Notes under the pieces: generated by a model | What the model saw: only the letters and a program-made list of their open reading frames with translations | Databases searched by the model: none | What the model was told of the DNA's origin: nothing | Program-made: the position numbers and the translations under genes | In this document: positions 29,995-39,348 of the stretch, in pieces | Position numbering within the stretch: the stretch's first letter is position 1 | How the letters are laid out: every line of letters begins with the position of its first letter | Assembly (NCBI RefSeq): GCF_000942395.1 | Contig: NZ_LN812102.1 | Location: 744,017-808,016 of the forward strand | Reading direction: 5' to 3' | DNA: 64,000 bases | Source of the DNA: Risungbinella massiliensis | GTDB taxonomy: Bacteria; Bacillota; Bacilli; Thermoactinomycetales; Thermoactinomycetaceae

Positions 29995-30498
29995 CTAATT
30001 AGTCTTCACCAAGAAAAGTGGTTGGTTATACTCAACCAACTGTCCGTTTTCGACGAGAACTTTCACAATCGTTCCACTTACTTCTGCTTCAATCTCATTA
30101 AACAGTTTCATCGCTTCTACGATACAAACGACGGAATCTTTGTTTACTTGATCCCCTTCTTTGACAAAAGGATCTGCATCAGGCGAAGATTTAGCATAAA
30201 ATGTACCAACAATCGGAGAGACGATTTTATGATACTGACTTAAATCTTCAGTTGGTTCTGCTTTCGTTGGTTCCTCTACTGGTGCCACTACAGCCGGTGT
30301 AGCGACTGGTGCTGCAACAGGAGCAGCCTTTTCGACTGGTGCGGTTACAGCTGGTGTGGTAGCTGTGGTAGCCAACGTTTGACCGCTTGATTTTTTAATG
30401 ACCACTTTGGCCCCTTTATCACTTACAACAAATTCATCAATAGAAGATTCATCAATTAACTTAATTAGTTCACGCAGTTCATGTAAACGAAAAACCAT
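29995..30498 (-). CDS. accB: Biotin carboxyl carrier protein
   Basis: 167 residues from the ATG at 30498, supported by AAAGGAG 10 bases upstream; the open frame extends 20 codons further without support. N-terminal helical part, then an Ala/Pro/Val-rich linker (about 41-80), then the biotinyl domain with the VEAMKL site (Lys131). Biotinylated by BirA and used by AccC and AccAD. First gene of the operon. Confidence 0.96.
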   Translation of the reverse strand: MVFRLHELRELIKLIDESSIDEFVVSDKGAKVVIKKSSGQTLATTATTPAVTAPVEKAAPVAAPVATPAVVAPVEEPTKAEPTEDLSQYHKIVSPIVGTFYAKSSPDADPFVKEGDQVNKDSVVCIVEAMKLFNEIEAEVSGTIVKVLVENGQLVEYNQPLFLVKTN

Positions 30499-30600
30499 AT
30501 GGGTTTTCTCCTTTCGTAAAGAGCAATACACGGTTCTTATATTAATCTTTTTAGCCAATCTTGACCAGCCCTAGCCCCAAATTGCAAAAGCATCGGAGGT

Positions 30601-31845
30601 CTATACAAAAACAAAAAGTATCCCTATCAAGAGCCCAAACAGACCAGTTCCTAGTAAATGATACTTGGTTCTGATGCCAAGTGATGCCTTGATTAACTGA
30701 CTAACTCCACCACTGAGTAGTGCAACTAGAAGCAGTTTACTTAGAAGTAAAAGGTTCGCTCCAAAGAAAAAACTACCTGCAAACAAAAGAAATGCAACCG
30801 ACGAGAGATTTTTCGTATAGATCCAACTTCGCCAACTCCATTCCAGAAGCGGTGTTCGAATCACTTTCCAATCACCATTGAAAAAAAGAAAAGGTCTAGC
30901 AGACATTTCTGGGATTAGGAAAAAGTACAAAATCCGTTTCAAACGTGGAACAAAAGAAGCCTTTGTCTCTTCTTCCAAAAAAAGTACTGGAGGAGGATAC
31001 CAAGCAATCTTATCCATCTCAATCGCAATTCCCCAGAGTTGATCAGCTGTCGGAGACTGCTCTTTCATGTCAAATATGGCGCAACTTGGTTCGTCTCCAC
31101 TTTCTAACTGGATTGCAAAAATTGGTCTGACCTCTGGTATATGACCAAACATCTCTTCCCATTTTTGATCCGGAAGAAACAGTTCATCCGCTCGTTTCAG
31201 TTGTTTGGAGTGTAATCGTCCCAAAGCTACATCTACCGGAACCCACCCCTCGGACTCTAAGTAGACTTCATTCCATGCATGCGGACGATACATGCGAGCA
31301 GAAAGCGAACCATAGAGAATTCGACATGGAATGTTTGATCTTCTACATAAAAGAGCAAACAAACGAGCGAAGTCAATACTTTCTAGCTTCTGTATGAGAT
31401 ATGGATTTTGTATGCGCTGACTTGGAGCGATTAGATCTTGAAAAGCAAAGTCTCGAATCAATGCCTGAAAAAAGGTAGTGGCCTGTTCCCGATCGGTGGA
31501 TAAATGTCGACTTTCTCCCAAATACCGTTGTACAAGTTCTTCTGGAAAATTACCGATTTCCTGTGCCGTCAAGTAGTACTCTCTTTCGGTATCACTCAAT
31601 TCTTGCCTTCTCCGAGGACTCCGCTTTACTTCATACTCAAAACGCATTCTCTCATTTGGATAGACTACCACGACTGCAAATTGGTTTCCAGCCTGATCAC
31701 GGATTGAAACCATTTCTGGCTCATGAGTCAATTCGATGATCTGAACGGGAGCACCATATAAAATGTCGTTAGGCCATGCAAGTAACATCGTGATGGGGTA
31801 ATGATTGACATTGTGATATTCATACAAAATGGTAATTGGTTTCAT
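30601..31845 (-). CDS. Transglutaminase-fold membrane protein with a non-canonical active site
   Basis: 414 residues. N-terminal beta-rich part (1-90), then a transglutaminase core (about 105-215) and a hydrophobic C-terminus with probably three membrane segments (about 340-414). The core normally reads DC-x-DFA around the catalytic Cys; here it is ESIDFA, so Ser156 replaces the Cys, while His189 (PHAWNEVYL) and Asp205 (WVPVD) are retained. The protein is likely catalytically altered and may act as a scaffold or binding protein. ATG with GGAGGA. It lies upstream of accB on the same strand, with about 100 bases between them. Confidence 0.8.
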   Translation of the reverse strand: MKPITILYEYHNVNHYPITMLLAWPNDILYGAPVQIIELTHEPEMVSIRDQAGNQFAVVVVYPNERMRFEYEVKRSPRRRQELSDTEREYYLTAQEIGNFPEELVQRYLGESRHLSTDREQATTFFQALIRDFAFQDLIAPSQRIQNPYLIQKLESIDFARLFALLCRRSNIPCRILYGSLSARMYRPHAWNEVYLESEGWVPVDVALGRLHSKQLKRADELFLPDQKWEEMFGHIPEVRPIFAIQLESGDEPSCAIFDMKEQSPTADQLWGIAIEMDKIAWYPPPVLFLEEETKASFVPRLKRILYFFLIPEMSARPFLFFNGDWKVIRTPLLEWSWRSWIYTKNLSSVAFLLFAGSFFFGANLLLLSKLLLVALLSGGVSQLIKASLGIRTKYHLLGTGLFGLLIGILFVFV

Positions 31846-31984
31846 GCGGTTCCTCCGGTCCGCAAAAATAGAGTCTATACCAAGTTACCAAAAAATCTTT
31901 CTTTTCGAAATCCCTTTTCTCTCCGAAAAGTACATTTTCCGTTGAAATGTAGAAACGCTATAATAAAACAAAGGAGGATATGAC

Positions 31985-33790
31985 ATGAGTGAAACCAAAC
32001 GCTTGCCACTTCGTTCGGAAGTTGATCCGAACTTTACGTGGCGATTAGAAGAAATTTTTGCAACAGATGAAGATTGGGAGCAGGAATATCAAGCAGTAAA
32101 ACAACAACTCCCACAACTAGAAAACTATCGCGGTAAATTAGGTGCATCATCCGGTGATTTACTTGCTGCACTTTCCTTCCGAGATGAACTCAGTTCTCGT
32201 TTAGGCAAATTGTATGTCTATGCTCGGATGCGGTACGATCAAGATACAACCAATGCCCATTATCAAGCTTATAACGATCGGGTATCCTCATTACATACAG
32301 AAGCGAGTAGCTACTTCTCCTTCTATCGTCCAGAGATCTTAGCGATTCCCGAAGAAAAATTAAAACGCTTCCTTGAAGAAAATCAAGAGCTTCGACTTTA
32401 TGAACTAATGTTGAAAGAGCTAACACGCTTCCGCCCTCATGTTCTCTCTGACAAAGAAGAAGCATTACTCGCTCAAGCATCTGAAGTGTTAAATGCATCG
32501 AGTAAAACTTATTCACTGCTTAACAACGCAGATTTGGAGTTTCCTTCCGTTGTCAATGAACATGGTGAAAAAGTGGAGATTACCCACGGACGCTTTATTA
32601 CACTTATGGAAAGCAAGGATCGTCGGGTACGCCAAGAAGCATTCGCAAAAGTTTATGACACTTATGGTAAAGTGCTAAACACGATGGCTAGTACCCTTAG
32701 TGCTACCGTCAAAGAACATAACTTCAGCGCCAAAGTACGTCATTATGATACGGCACGGCAAGCAGCCTTATTCTCTAATAACATCCCAGAAAGCGTCTAT
32801 GATCAACTTATTGATACTGTTCATGAACATCTACCACTTCTCCACCGCTATCTAGAGATCCGTAAACGTGCTCTCAAACTAGACGAACTTCATCTCTATG
32901 ATCTCTATTGCCCACTTGTTGCCGATGTGGAGATGAAGATAACTTATCCAGAAGCCCAACAAATACTATTAAAAGGCCTTGCCCCACTCGGAAAAGATTA
33001 TCTTACTATCCTGCAAAAGGCATTTGACGAGCGCTGGGTTGATGTCTATGAGAACAAAGGGAAACGAAGTGGTGCCTACTCTTTCGGAACGTATGGTACC
33101 AATCCGTACATCCTGATGAACTGGCACGACAACGTTGACAACCTTTTTACACTTGCACATGAATTTGGGCATTCGCTACACAGCTATCATACTCGCAAAC
33201 ACCAACCTTATCCTTATGGTGACTACACTATTTTCGTAGCAGAAGTAGCTTCTACGTTGAATGAAAACTTGCTAAATGAATATCTACTCCAAACAACAAA
33301 AGACAAGACAAAGCGTCTCTATCTCATCAACCACCATTTAGACAAATTCCGGGGAACGGTTTATCGCCAGACGATGTTCGCCGAATTTGAAAAAATAACG
33401 CATCAAAAGTCGCTGGCAGGCGAAGCTCTTACCGCAGAGAACCTGACTAAATGGTACTATGAACTCAACCAAAAATATTACGGTACTGGAATTGTCGTAG
33501 ATGAAGCGATTGGGAAAGAATGGGCACGGATCCCTCATTTCTACTATGACTTCTATGTGTATCAGTACGCTACTGGATTTAGCGCTGCCACTGCTCTCTC
33601 CAAGCAAATTTTAGAAGAAGGAGAACCAGCTGTAAAACGCTATCTCGAGTTCTTATCATCTGGATCGTCTGCTGATTCCATTACTCTCCTAAATCGTGCA
33701 GGAGTGGATATGACCTCACCTGATCCAATTCGTCAAGCATTTGTAGTGTTCAAAGAATACCTCGATGAGTTGGAAACGTTGCTTGGTTAG
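31985..33790 (+). CDS. pepF: Oligoendopeptidase F
   Basis: 601 residues, M3 metallopeptidase. Zinc motif HEFGHS at about 392-397 plus the downstream Glu in FVAEVASTLNE. The N-terminal half is helical. It hydrolyses cytoplasmic oligopeptides of about 7-20 residues. ATG with AAGGAGGAT 7 bases upstream. It is a monocistronic unit on the plus strand, divergent from the transglutaminase-like gene and convergent with the spoIIIA cluster, closed by a bidirectional terminator. Confidence 0.96.
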   Translation: MSETKRLPLRSEVDPNFTWRLEEIFATDEDWEQEYQAVKQQLPQLENYRGKLGASSGDLLAALSFRDELSSRLGKLYVYARMRYDQDTTNAHYQAYNDRVSSLHTEASSYFSFYRPEILAIPEEKLKRFLEENQELRLYELMLKELTRFRPHVLSDKEEALLAQASEVLNASSKTYSLLNNADLEFPSVVNEHGEKVEITHGRFITLMESKDRRVRQEAFAKVYDTYGKVLNTMASTLSATVKEHNFSAKVRHYDTARQAALFSNNIPESVYDQLIDTVHEHLPLLHRYLEIRKRALKLDELHLYDLYCPLVADVEMKITYPEAQQILLKGLAPLGKDYLTILQKAFDERWVDVYENKGKRSGAYSFGTYGTNPYILMNWHDNVDNLFTLAHEFGHSLHSYHTRKHQPYPYGDYTIFVAEVASTLNENLLNEYLLQTTKDKTKRLYLINHHLDKFRGTVYRQTMFAEFEKITHQKSLAGEALTAENLTKWYYELNQKYYGTGIVVDEAIGKEWARIPHFYYDFYVYQYATGFSAATALSKQILEEGEPAVKRYLEFLSSGSSADSITLLNRAGVDMTSPDPIRQAFVVFKEYLDELETLLG

Positions 33791-33875
33791 AAAACGCTAT
33801 TAAACCGATGAGCCTTTTCTAATCTCTGATATATACCTTTATTGGGTATGAGCCTGTTTTCTTCCAACAAACAAT

Positions 33876-33918
33876 AAAAAGCGTCTTTGCTTGTGTTCCC
33901 TGAAGCAAGACGCTTTTT
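33876..33918 (+). terminator. Bidirectional terminator between pepF and spoIIIAH
   Basis: AAAAAGCGTCTTTGCTT pairs with AAGCAAGACGCTTTTT (one bulge), with T/A tracts on both sides. It ends pepF and the spoIIIA operon. Confidence 0.92.
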
Positions 33919-33925
33919 CCCCTTC

Positions 33926-34462
33926 TTATGGGCGATAGCTGACTGATACTTGAGATGCTCCCATTCCCAACTGTTGTTTTGCTAAATCGAGTATCTTTAC
34001 TACTTGGGCATTTTTGAGATCACTACTTTGAACCAGAACATTCACTTTCCCGTCTTCCTGAAATACCACTGCATCTTGGTACCCTTCTTGGCGAAGCAAG
34101 TTTTCCATTACCTCTTCTTGTTTGTCTAATTTCGTTAAGCTGTTAATCATTTTCTCCGCTTCTGCTAGTTTTTCTTTCGATGCTTTGGTATCTCCTAAAA
34201 TATTGTAGTACTCATCTAACAATTTCTCTCTCATCGTTTGACGCTGGAGATTTTGATACACAAAATACTCACTAGCAACACTCTCTTTCTTAGCTGCTTG
34301 GTTGACTGGCTTGGTGTCTACTTGTACCTGATTTTCGTTGAGATTGTTTTGAGCTAAAGGCCCGACTGGCTCTACTGGTCCTGTAATAATATAGTAGGCG
34401 GATAGAGCTACCATCAGTGTTAACATGGTTACTAGCCATACCGTTTGGCGATTCATTTGCAT
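33926..34462 (-). CDS. spoIIIAH: Stage III sporulation protein AH
   Basis: 178 residues. Short N-terminus, one membrane segment (about 8-27, WLVTMLTLMVALSAYYI), then a periplasmic-type domain in the intermembrane space that forms the SpoIIIAH-SpoIIQ ring. The C-terminal part (about 110-178, with VNVLVQSSDLKNAQVVKI) is the YscJ-like RBM fold. ATG with GGGAGGA. Last gene of the cluster; its order matches B. subtilis. Confidence 0.94.
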   Translation of the reverse strand: MQMNRQTVWLVTMLTLMVALSAYYIITGPVEPVGPLAQNNLNENQVQVDTKPVNQAAKKESVASEYFVYQNLQRQTMREKLLDEYYNILGDTKASKEKLAEAEKMINSLTKLDKQEEVMENLLRQEGYQDAVVFQEDGKVNVLVQSSDLKNAQVVKILDLAKQQLGMGASQVSVSYRP

Positions 34463-34533
34463 AAAAGTTCCTCCCAGATTTTGTTTAACTAACCATCATG
34501 AGGGCAGAAACCACCTCTGATGGAAGTTCACCT

Positions 34534-35178
34534 TTATTGATCCGTTGGCATAACGGAGATACGATGAAGTGGTACATCGAGCGTACGTTGGATTGCTTCC
34601 AATACTCTTGCTTTTACCACTAAATCTTCTGTCCCTTTTGCGACTACGATCACTCCACGTACTTTCGGTTTGAGGCGTTTTACCACAACTGGCTGATCTC
34701 CATTATCTGTGCGGTGCATCGTTGTTTTGCGTTCGGTATTATTCTGTTCTGTGGAGCGTGTACCCCCTTTGGTATCATTCTCAGTAGTAGTCTGAATTTG
34801 TTCTCGGGTATCATATTGCACAACTTCCTCTTCTGTTGAATCGAGATTGACCATTACTGTTACATCACTAATCCCTTGTACTTTCTCTAAAACAGCAGCT
34901 AGTTGGGTCTCATACTTCTTCTCATAATCTTGCATACTTCCCATTACGGTCGTCTCTACCGTAGACGTGGTGGGCTTGTCCTTATTTAGCTGTGTATCAG
35001 AAGGATTATCCTCCTCTACAGGGTCAGCAAGAAATGAAGAGAGGATGAAGAGCATCACACCTACTCCTGCTAATGCTAGTAACCATGCCCAACGATTTTT
35101 CTTGGGTCCTTTGCCATCATTTCCACCGCCTCCGCCACTATCAAACTTTTCTAGTAGTTGTGGTAGCTTTGAAAACAT
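34534..35178 (-). CDS. spoIIIAG: Stage III sporulation protein AG
   Basis: 214 residues with a glycine-rich N-terminus (SGGGGGNDGKGP), one membrane segment (about 30-50) and a C-terminal ring-building RBM domain. The VVKRLKPKVRGVIVVAKG segment is characteristic. SpoIIIAG forms a large ring in the feeding-tube complex between mother cell and forespore. ATG with AGGAGG. The linker (about 125-160) is rich in Thr/Glu/Asn. Confidence 0.94.
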   Translation of the reverse strand: MFSKLPQLLEKFDSGGGGGNDGKGPKKNRWAWLLALAGVGVMLFILSSFLADPVEEDNPSDTQLNKDKPTTSTVETTVMGSMQDYEKKYETQLAAVLEKVQGISDVTVMVNLDSTEEEVVQYDTREQIQTTTENDTKGGTRSTEQNNTERKTTMHRTDNGDQPVVVKRLKPKVRGVIVVAKGTEDLVVKARVLEAIQRTLDVPLHRISVMPTDQ

Positions 35179-35190
35179 CCTTACTTCCTC

Positions 35191-35823
35191 CTATGCGCTA
35201 GGTTTCCATTCAATGCGTACTTTTTCAGGATCAATTTCCCAATAATCTAAAAGATAACTCTGCATCTCTCCAGTCTCTTTTGTTTCAACAATAGAGGTAG
35301 CTGGCTGGCTTTCTTCTTCTCCGATGGTGATTGGATCTACAGGACGTAATTGCATCTGATTTTCCTCTGATGTACCATCTTTTCTTTGAACAGTAAGAAT
35401 GATCTCCTGCAGCACCGGGACTTGCTGCTCGTTTAGCGATGCAGTTGCCTGAACATCGACCACCTCCACTGCAAATTTCTGCTCCAATGTTTCCTTTGCC
35501 CAACTTTCAACCGACTGTTCCATCTGTTTTCGAATAAAGTCCGCTTGTGTCTGCTGGAGTTTCTCACCATCTTGCCGAATCTGTTCCATGCTAGGCATCT
35601 TACTCGTCTCCTGCACCACTTCTGGGGCGATCGTCAGATTCTTTAGGTCGATATTGTGATTGATTAGTTGAAAGACTGGGTGCAAGATCGCCATAATCAG
35701 AAGCAGTCCCATTACTAACTTGACATAACGTTCCATCGAGTTGCTGGGTAGTAGGAGATCCAAAAAAGTTGCTACCAGTACCAGTAAAATCAATTCTTTT
35801 AGCCAATCTGCCAACCAGTCCAC
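35191..35823 (-). CDS. spoIIIAF: Stage III sporulation protein AF
   Basis: 210 residues with two N-terminal membrane segments (about 8-24 and 33-52), followed by a soluble domain with the characteristic LLDYWEIDPEKVRIEW near the C-terminus. Part of the SpoIIIA-SpoIIQ channel. GTG start with GGTGAGG upstream. Overlaps nothing; 14 bases after spoIIIAE. Confidence 0.92.
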   Translation of the reverse strand: MDWLADWLKELILLVLVATFLDLLLPSNSMERYVKLVMGLLLIMAILHPVFQLINHNIDLKNLTIAPEVVQETSKMPSMEQIRQDGEKLQQTQADFIRKQMEQSVESWAKETLEQKFAVEVVDVQATASLNEQQVPVLQEIILTVQRKDGTSEENQMQLRPVDPITIGEEESQPATSIVETKETGEMQSYLLDYWEIDPEKVRIEWKPSA

Positions 35824-35837
35824 TTATCCTCACCTAC

Positions 35838-37070
35838 CTAACGCATCATGACGGAGATATTGCCCGCCGCGATAATGATGGTAATTGCCAGAAAAAACAT
35901 CAATCCTACCGCTGCCATTGCTGCAAAAACATAAATCAGTGTCCGGCCAATGATGCTGAGGCTACTGATAATCGGACTATTACCTAAAGGCTGAAGAACA
36001 GCAGCTGCAAGGTTATAGATAAAAGAAAGCGAGAGAATTTTCAGCGCAGGAAACGCAACGAGAAAGAGAAGGATAATCACTCCTGCTAAGCCTACGGTGT
36101 TTTTGATTAACAAGGAGGCACCTACCACCGTATCGGCTGCTTCCGAGATGCTACGCCCGACGACTGGTACAAAATTTCCTGTAATATATTTGGCAGTCCG
36201 GATTGCGACCCCATCTGTTGCTGCGGTAGTCGCCCCTTGTACAGAAATGACGCCGAGAAAAATAGTCAACAAGCCACCAAGGAGGGCAATACTTACTTTT
36301 CTCATAAGATCTGCTAATTGAGTTAGCTTGTACTTCTCCGAGAGATTGCTAATGATGTATAACACCGTAGAGAAGAACAAGAGTGGAAAAACAACAGTGT
36401 AAATGATCGTTCCAATCACATGAATCATAAAAATAATCAATGGATGGAAGAGAGAAGCCGATGCGAAATTTCCCATCGATGCTAACAAAGTCAACATCAT
36501 CGGCACTACCGCTAACATGAAATGGATCATTTTGCTGATCGCTTCTTTTGCTGCTTCTACTGCTACCGTAAAACTATCAACCGCTAGGACGATAATGACC
36601 AGAAAAACGATGGCATAAGCTACTTTGCTTACTTGGTTTTTTTCAAAGGCACTCTGAAGATTTTGTAAGATTACACTAAAAACGGTCAAAACAATGATAC
36701 TTCCCAATAATTTTCCGTTATAGAGCACTTCATAGAAGAAAAAGCGAGCGAGAGCACTTAGGGCATCTGTAAGGCTCCAACTGGAACCTGTGCCAGTCAA
36801 CAAATCGAACAGGCTAGCAGGCTCTTCTCCTTCGAAGTAGCGGCCATATTCGGTTTTCAACTGTCTCCAAAAACTTTCGACCTCTTCTGTCTGCAAGTCA
36901 TTTAGTTGGGAACGGATTACCTCTTTCGTCAACTGTTCAGTCTGACTAGGTGTTGTCGTACCTTGTTCCAAAGGTGCAGTAGGTGGAGATTCTCCGTTCG
37001 CTGACGATAAAATAGGTGCAGACCATAAAAAGATCCAGAAAGTTAGGACAAATAACCCTATATATCTCAT
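35838..37070 (-). CDS. spoIIIAE: Stage III sporulation protein AE
   Basis: 410 residues, with a signal-like N-terminus (to about residue 24), a polar stretch rich in Gln/Thr, and about seven membrane segments (about 120-405). The FVPVVGRSISEAADTVVGAS region is conserved in the family. Membrane component of the SpoIIIA channel, distantly like type III secretion export proteins. ATG with GTGAGGG. Confidence 0.94.
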   Translation of the reverse strand: MRYIGLFVLTFWIFLWSAPILSSANGESPPTAPLEQGTTTPSQTEQLTKEVIRSQLNDLQTEEVESFWRQLKTEYGRYFEGEEPASLFDLLTGTGSSWSLTDALSALARFFFYEVLYNGKLLGSIIVLTVFSVILQNLQSAFEKNQVSKVAYAIVFLVIIVLAVDSFTVAVEAAKEAISKMIHFMLAVVPMMLTLLASMGNFASASLFHPLIIFMIHVIGTIIYTVVFPLLFFSTVLYIISNLSEKYKLTQLADLMRKVSIALLGGLLTIFLGVISVQGATTAATDGVAIRTAKYITGNFVPVVGRSISEAADTVVGASLLIKNTVGLAGVIILLFLVAFPALKILSLSFIYNLAAAVLQPLGNSPIISSLSIIGRTLIYVFAAMAAVGLMFFLAITIIIAAGNISVMMR

Positions 37071-37080
37071 TGCTTGTCCC

Positions 37081-37470
37081 TCACGAAGGTAGTATTTGAA
37101 TGATGGATTCGATCACAATAGTAATGATTGGGATTGCCATAACAAGGATCAGGATCTTACCAGCAAGCTCAATTTTAGATGCGATGGAACCTTGTCCAGC
37201 ATCTCGGGTAACCTGAGCTCCAAACTCCGCTATGTAGGCAATTCCGATAATCTTGAGGATCGTCTCCAAAAAAAGCGTATTTACATGCGCTCGTTCTGCC
37301 AAACTCTGTAATACTCGCACCACCTCGGAGATTTTACCCGCTAGACTTAAGAAGATAATAATTCCGGTAAAGGTGGCTAGCAGGAAGGCGAAGACTGGTT
37401 TTTGCTCTTTTAGGACAAGTACTAAAAATGTAGCAATTAATCCCAATCCAACCACCTGGAGAATACCCAA
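37081..37470 (-). CDS. spoIIIAD: Stage III sporulation protein AD
   Basis: 129 residues, four membrane segments, with IAEFGAQVTRDAGQGSIASKIELAGK conserved in the SpoIIIAD family. TTG start with AAAGGAGGAG 7 bases upstream. Small integral component of the channel. 10 bases before spoIIIAE. Confidence 0.93.
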   Translation of the reverse strand: MGILQVVGLGLIATFLVLVLKEQKPVFAFLLATFTGIIIFLSLAGKISEVVRVLQSLAERAHVNTLFLETILKIIGIAYIAEFGAQVTRDAGQGSIASKIELAGKILILVMAIPIITIVIESIIQILPS

Positions 37471-37491
37471 TAGGATCTCCTCCTTTCTTTG

Positions 37492-37698
37492 CTACGACTG
37501 AAAGAGAAAGACATTTTTGATCGTTTGAAATAGGTCTTGGATCAAAACCGCAATCATAAACAAGACCACTCCAAAGCCAAAGAGAGTAACCCAGTGTGCA
37601 AAATCTTCTTTCCCCATCTGCTTTAATACTGTATGGATCATCGCAACGATAATCCCGATGCCGGCGATCTGAAAGATTGCATCCACATTGTATGGCAT
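37492..37698 (-). CDS. spoIIIAC: Stage III sporulation protein AC
   Basis: 68 residues from the ATG at 37698 because GAGGAGG lies 6 bases upstream; the frame can be extended 5 codons without support. Two membrane segments with IFQIAGIGIIVAMIHTVLKQMG, the family signature. Channel membrane component. Confidence 0.93.
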   Translation of the reverse strand: MPYNVDAIFQIAGIGIIVAMIHTVLKQMGKEDFAHWVTLFGFGVVLFMIAVLIQDLFQTIKNVFLFQS

Positions 37699-37709
37699 AA
37701 CATACCTCC

Positions 37710-38228
37710 TCAATAAAGCAGGATGATTAGGAGTGCTCCTGCGAGGATTCCTAAGGTTCGATACATTTTTTCGTATTGCCGTTGCTCCTCTTGCGCTTGC
37801 TGTTCTATTTGCTCTAGGTTCTGCTTGGCAAGCGTAAGATGCTGAATTTGGGTATTACGGTCGGATTGACCTAAGTTCTTACAAATATCGAGAAAAATTT
37901 CTTTTTCATCCGATTGCATCTGTGTCCACTTCCAACGCTGTTTCACTGCGAATTGTAAGCATTCATAAGTAGATCTTCCGTCTAACTCTAATAAGGACTT
38001 GCTACAGCGTTCTAGTAAATCACGTATTGGTACTGGAGCTCGCAGAGATACCTGAGCTAGTGCTTCTGGTAATGTCCGAACTCCATACCCAATCTCCGTC
38101 TCCAAAAAGGTAATAGCGGTTCTCAATTGACGTATTTGTTCTGGTCTTTCTCGATATCGCTTTGCATACTGAAAACCGGCAAGACTAAAGGCGAGCACCA
38201 AAAGAACAGATCCGATCAGTTTTAACAT
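37710..38228 (-). CDS. spoIIIAB: Stage III sporulation protein AB
   Basis: 172 residues with N- and C-terminal membrane segments (about 5-20 and 155-171) flanking a helical soluble domain. ITFLETEIGYGVRTLPEAL is typical of the family (related to type II secretion GspF-like proteins). ATG overlaps the spoIIIAA stop. Channel assembly factor. Confidence 0.93.
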   Translation of the reverse strand: MLKLIGSVLLVLAFSLAGFQYAKRYRERPEQIRQLRTAITFLETEIGYGVRTLPEALAQVSLRAPVPIRDLLERCSKSLLELDGRSTYECLQFAVKQRWKWTQMQSDEKEIFLDICKNLGQSDRNTQIQHLTLAKQNLEQIEQQAQEEQRQYEKMYRTLGILAGALLIILLY

Positions 38229-39193
38229 ATCTTGCTCCGATTAAAAGAAAAGGAGATCTTTTCCCCTCTTCTATCTAAAATAGCTTCAATCGTTCCTGCT
38301 CCTAATCGGCGACTTAAGAGAATATATCGTCCAAACAGCTGTTGCTTGATCAAAGCATGCAGATGCGGACGCCGAGCCACTTCTGAAAGCAACTGTCCAT
38401 GTGCTGATGAAAAGATGGTAACTCCAGCACAAACCGCTTCATGAACTGCATCTGCATCTTCCTGTCGGCCAATCTCATCAACAAGAAGAACTTGCGGGGA
38501 CATCGATCGAATCATCATCATCATCCCCTCTGCTTTCGGACAAGCATCCAATACATCGGTACGGACACCAACATCGTGCTGGGAAACTCCACCTATACAA
38601 CCTGCAATCTCCGATCGTTCATCTACAATTCCTACTTTTTGAGAGGGGATGGTAGATGTCCCATTGCTCACAAGACGAGACAAATCTCTAAGTAAGGTTG
38701 TTTTGCCACATTGTGGTGGAGAAATGATCAGTACAGAATGATACCTTCCCTCTTCATAGAGATAAGGCAAGATCGGAGTAGCTACTCCCGAAATCTGCCG
38801 AGCGATCCGAATGTTAAAAGCGGTCACTTCTCTAAGGTGGTGAACTCGGCCACCTTCTGTAATTACCTTGCCCGCTAACCCGATTCGATGTCCGCCCTCT
38901 ACTGTGATATAACCTTGTCTAAGCTCCTCCTCCATCGCATAAAGAGAATGTTGACTAATTTGATTGAGCAATTTTCGGCATTCCTCAGCATTAATCACTC
39001 TTCCCCCAACTGACTGCGAAAGAAGCGAACCCTGTTCCGTTACAAACCATGAACGATTACCAGCAATAATCTCCAATGGACCGCCCAATCGAATGCGAAT
39101 CTCTTCCAAACTTTCCTTTGTTTCATTCGGTAATGATTGGATAATTTGTCGCAACTCCATTGGCATGATCTCTAGAATCGGCTTTAACCTCAC
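38222..39193 (-). CDS. spoIIIAA: Stage III sporulation protein AA (ATPase)
   Basis: 323 residues with Walker A SPPQCGKTTL and Walker B VLLVDEIG. The R-rich VDERSEIAG segment follows the P-loop. A secretion-ATPase-like motor that supports forespore gene expression after engulfment. GTG start with GGTGGTG upstream. First gene of the cluster, and preceded by a sigma-E-like promoter. Confidence 0.94.
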   Translation of the reverse strand: MRLKPILEIMPMELRQIIQSLPNETKESLEEIRIRLGGPLEIIAGNRSWFVTEQGSLLSQSVGGRVINAEECRKLLNQISQHSLYAMEEELRQGYITVEGGHRIGLAGKVITEGGRVHHLREVTAFNIRIARQISGVATPILPYLYEEGRYHSVLIISPPQCGKTTLLRDLSRLVSNGTSTIPSQKVGIVDERSEIAGCIGGVSQHDVGVRTDVLDACPKAEGMMMMIRSMSPQVLLVDEIGRQEDADAVHEAVCAGVTIFSSAHGQLLSEVARRPHLHALIKQQLFGRYILLSRRLGAGTIEAILDRRGEKISFSFNRSKIC

Positions 39194-39231
39194 TTATTCA
39201 CCACCTATCCGCTTGCAGGCTCGTTTTCCTC

Positions 39232-39261
39232 ATCCATATGGGACAAGGAGATCAAATATAC
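39232..39261 (-). promoter_or_regulatory. Sigma-E-like promoter of spoIIIAA
   Basis: Read on the minus strand: -35 GTATATT, 14-base spacer, -10 CATATGGAT, compared with the sigma-E consensus KMATATT and CATACANNT. Five of seven informative -10 positions match. It lies about 40 bases upstream of the GTG. Confidence 0.5.
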
Positions 39262-39281
39262 CAAACAGAGCAAAATCAAAC

Positions 39282-39333
39282 AAAAAAAGCCGACTTTCCT
39301 CGTTATTTCTCACGAGAAAAATTGGCTTTATTT
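39282..39333 (-). terminator. Terminator of the XRE-TPR regulator
   Basis: AAAAAGCC...CTCGT pairs with ACGAG...GGCTTT with a few mismatches, followed on the minus strand by TTTTTTTG. It sits between the regulator stop and the spoIIIAA promoter. Confidence 0.7.
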
Positions 39334-39348
39334 GGAATCATCCTCTTA

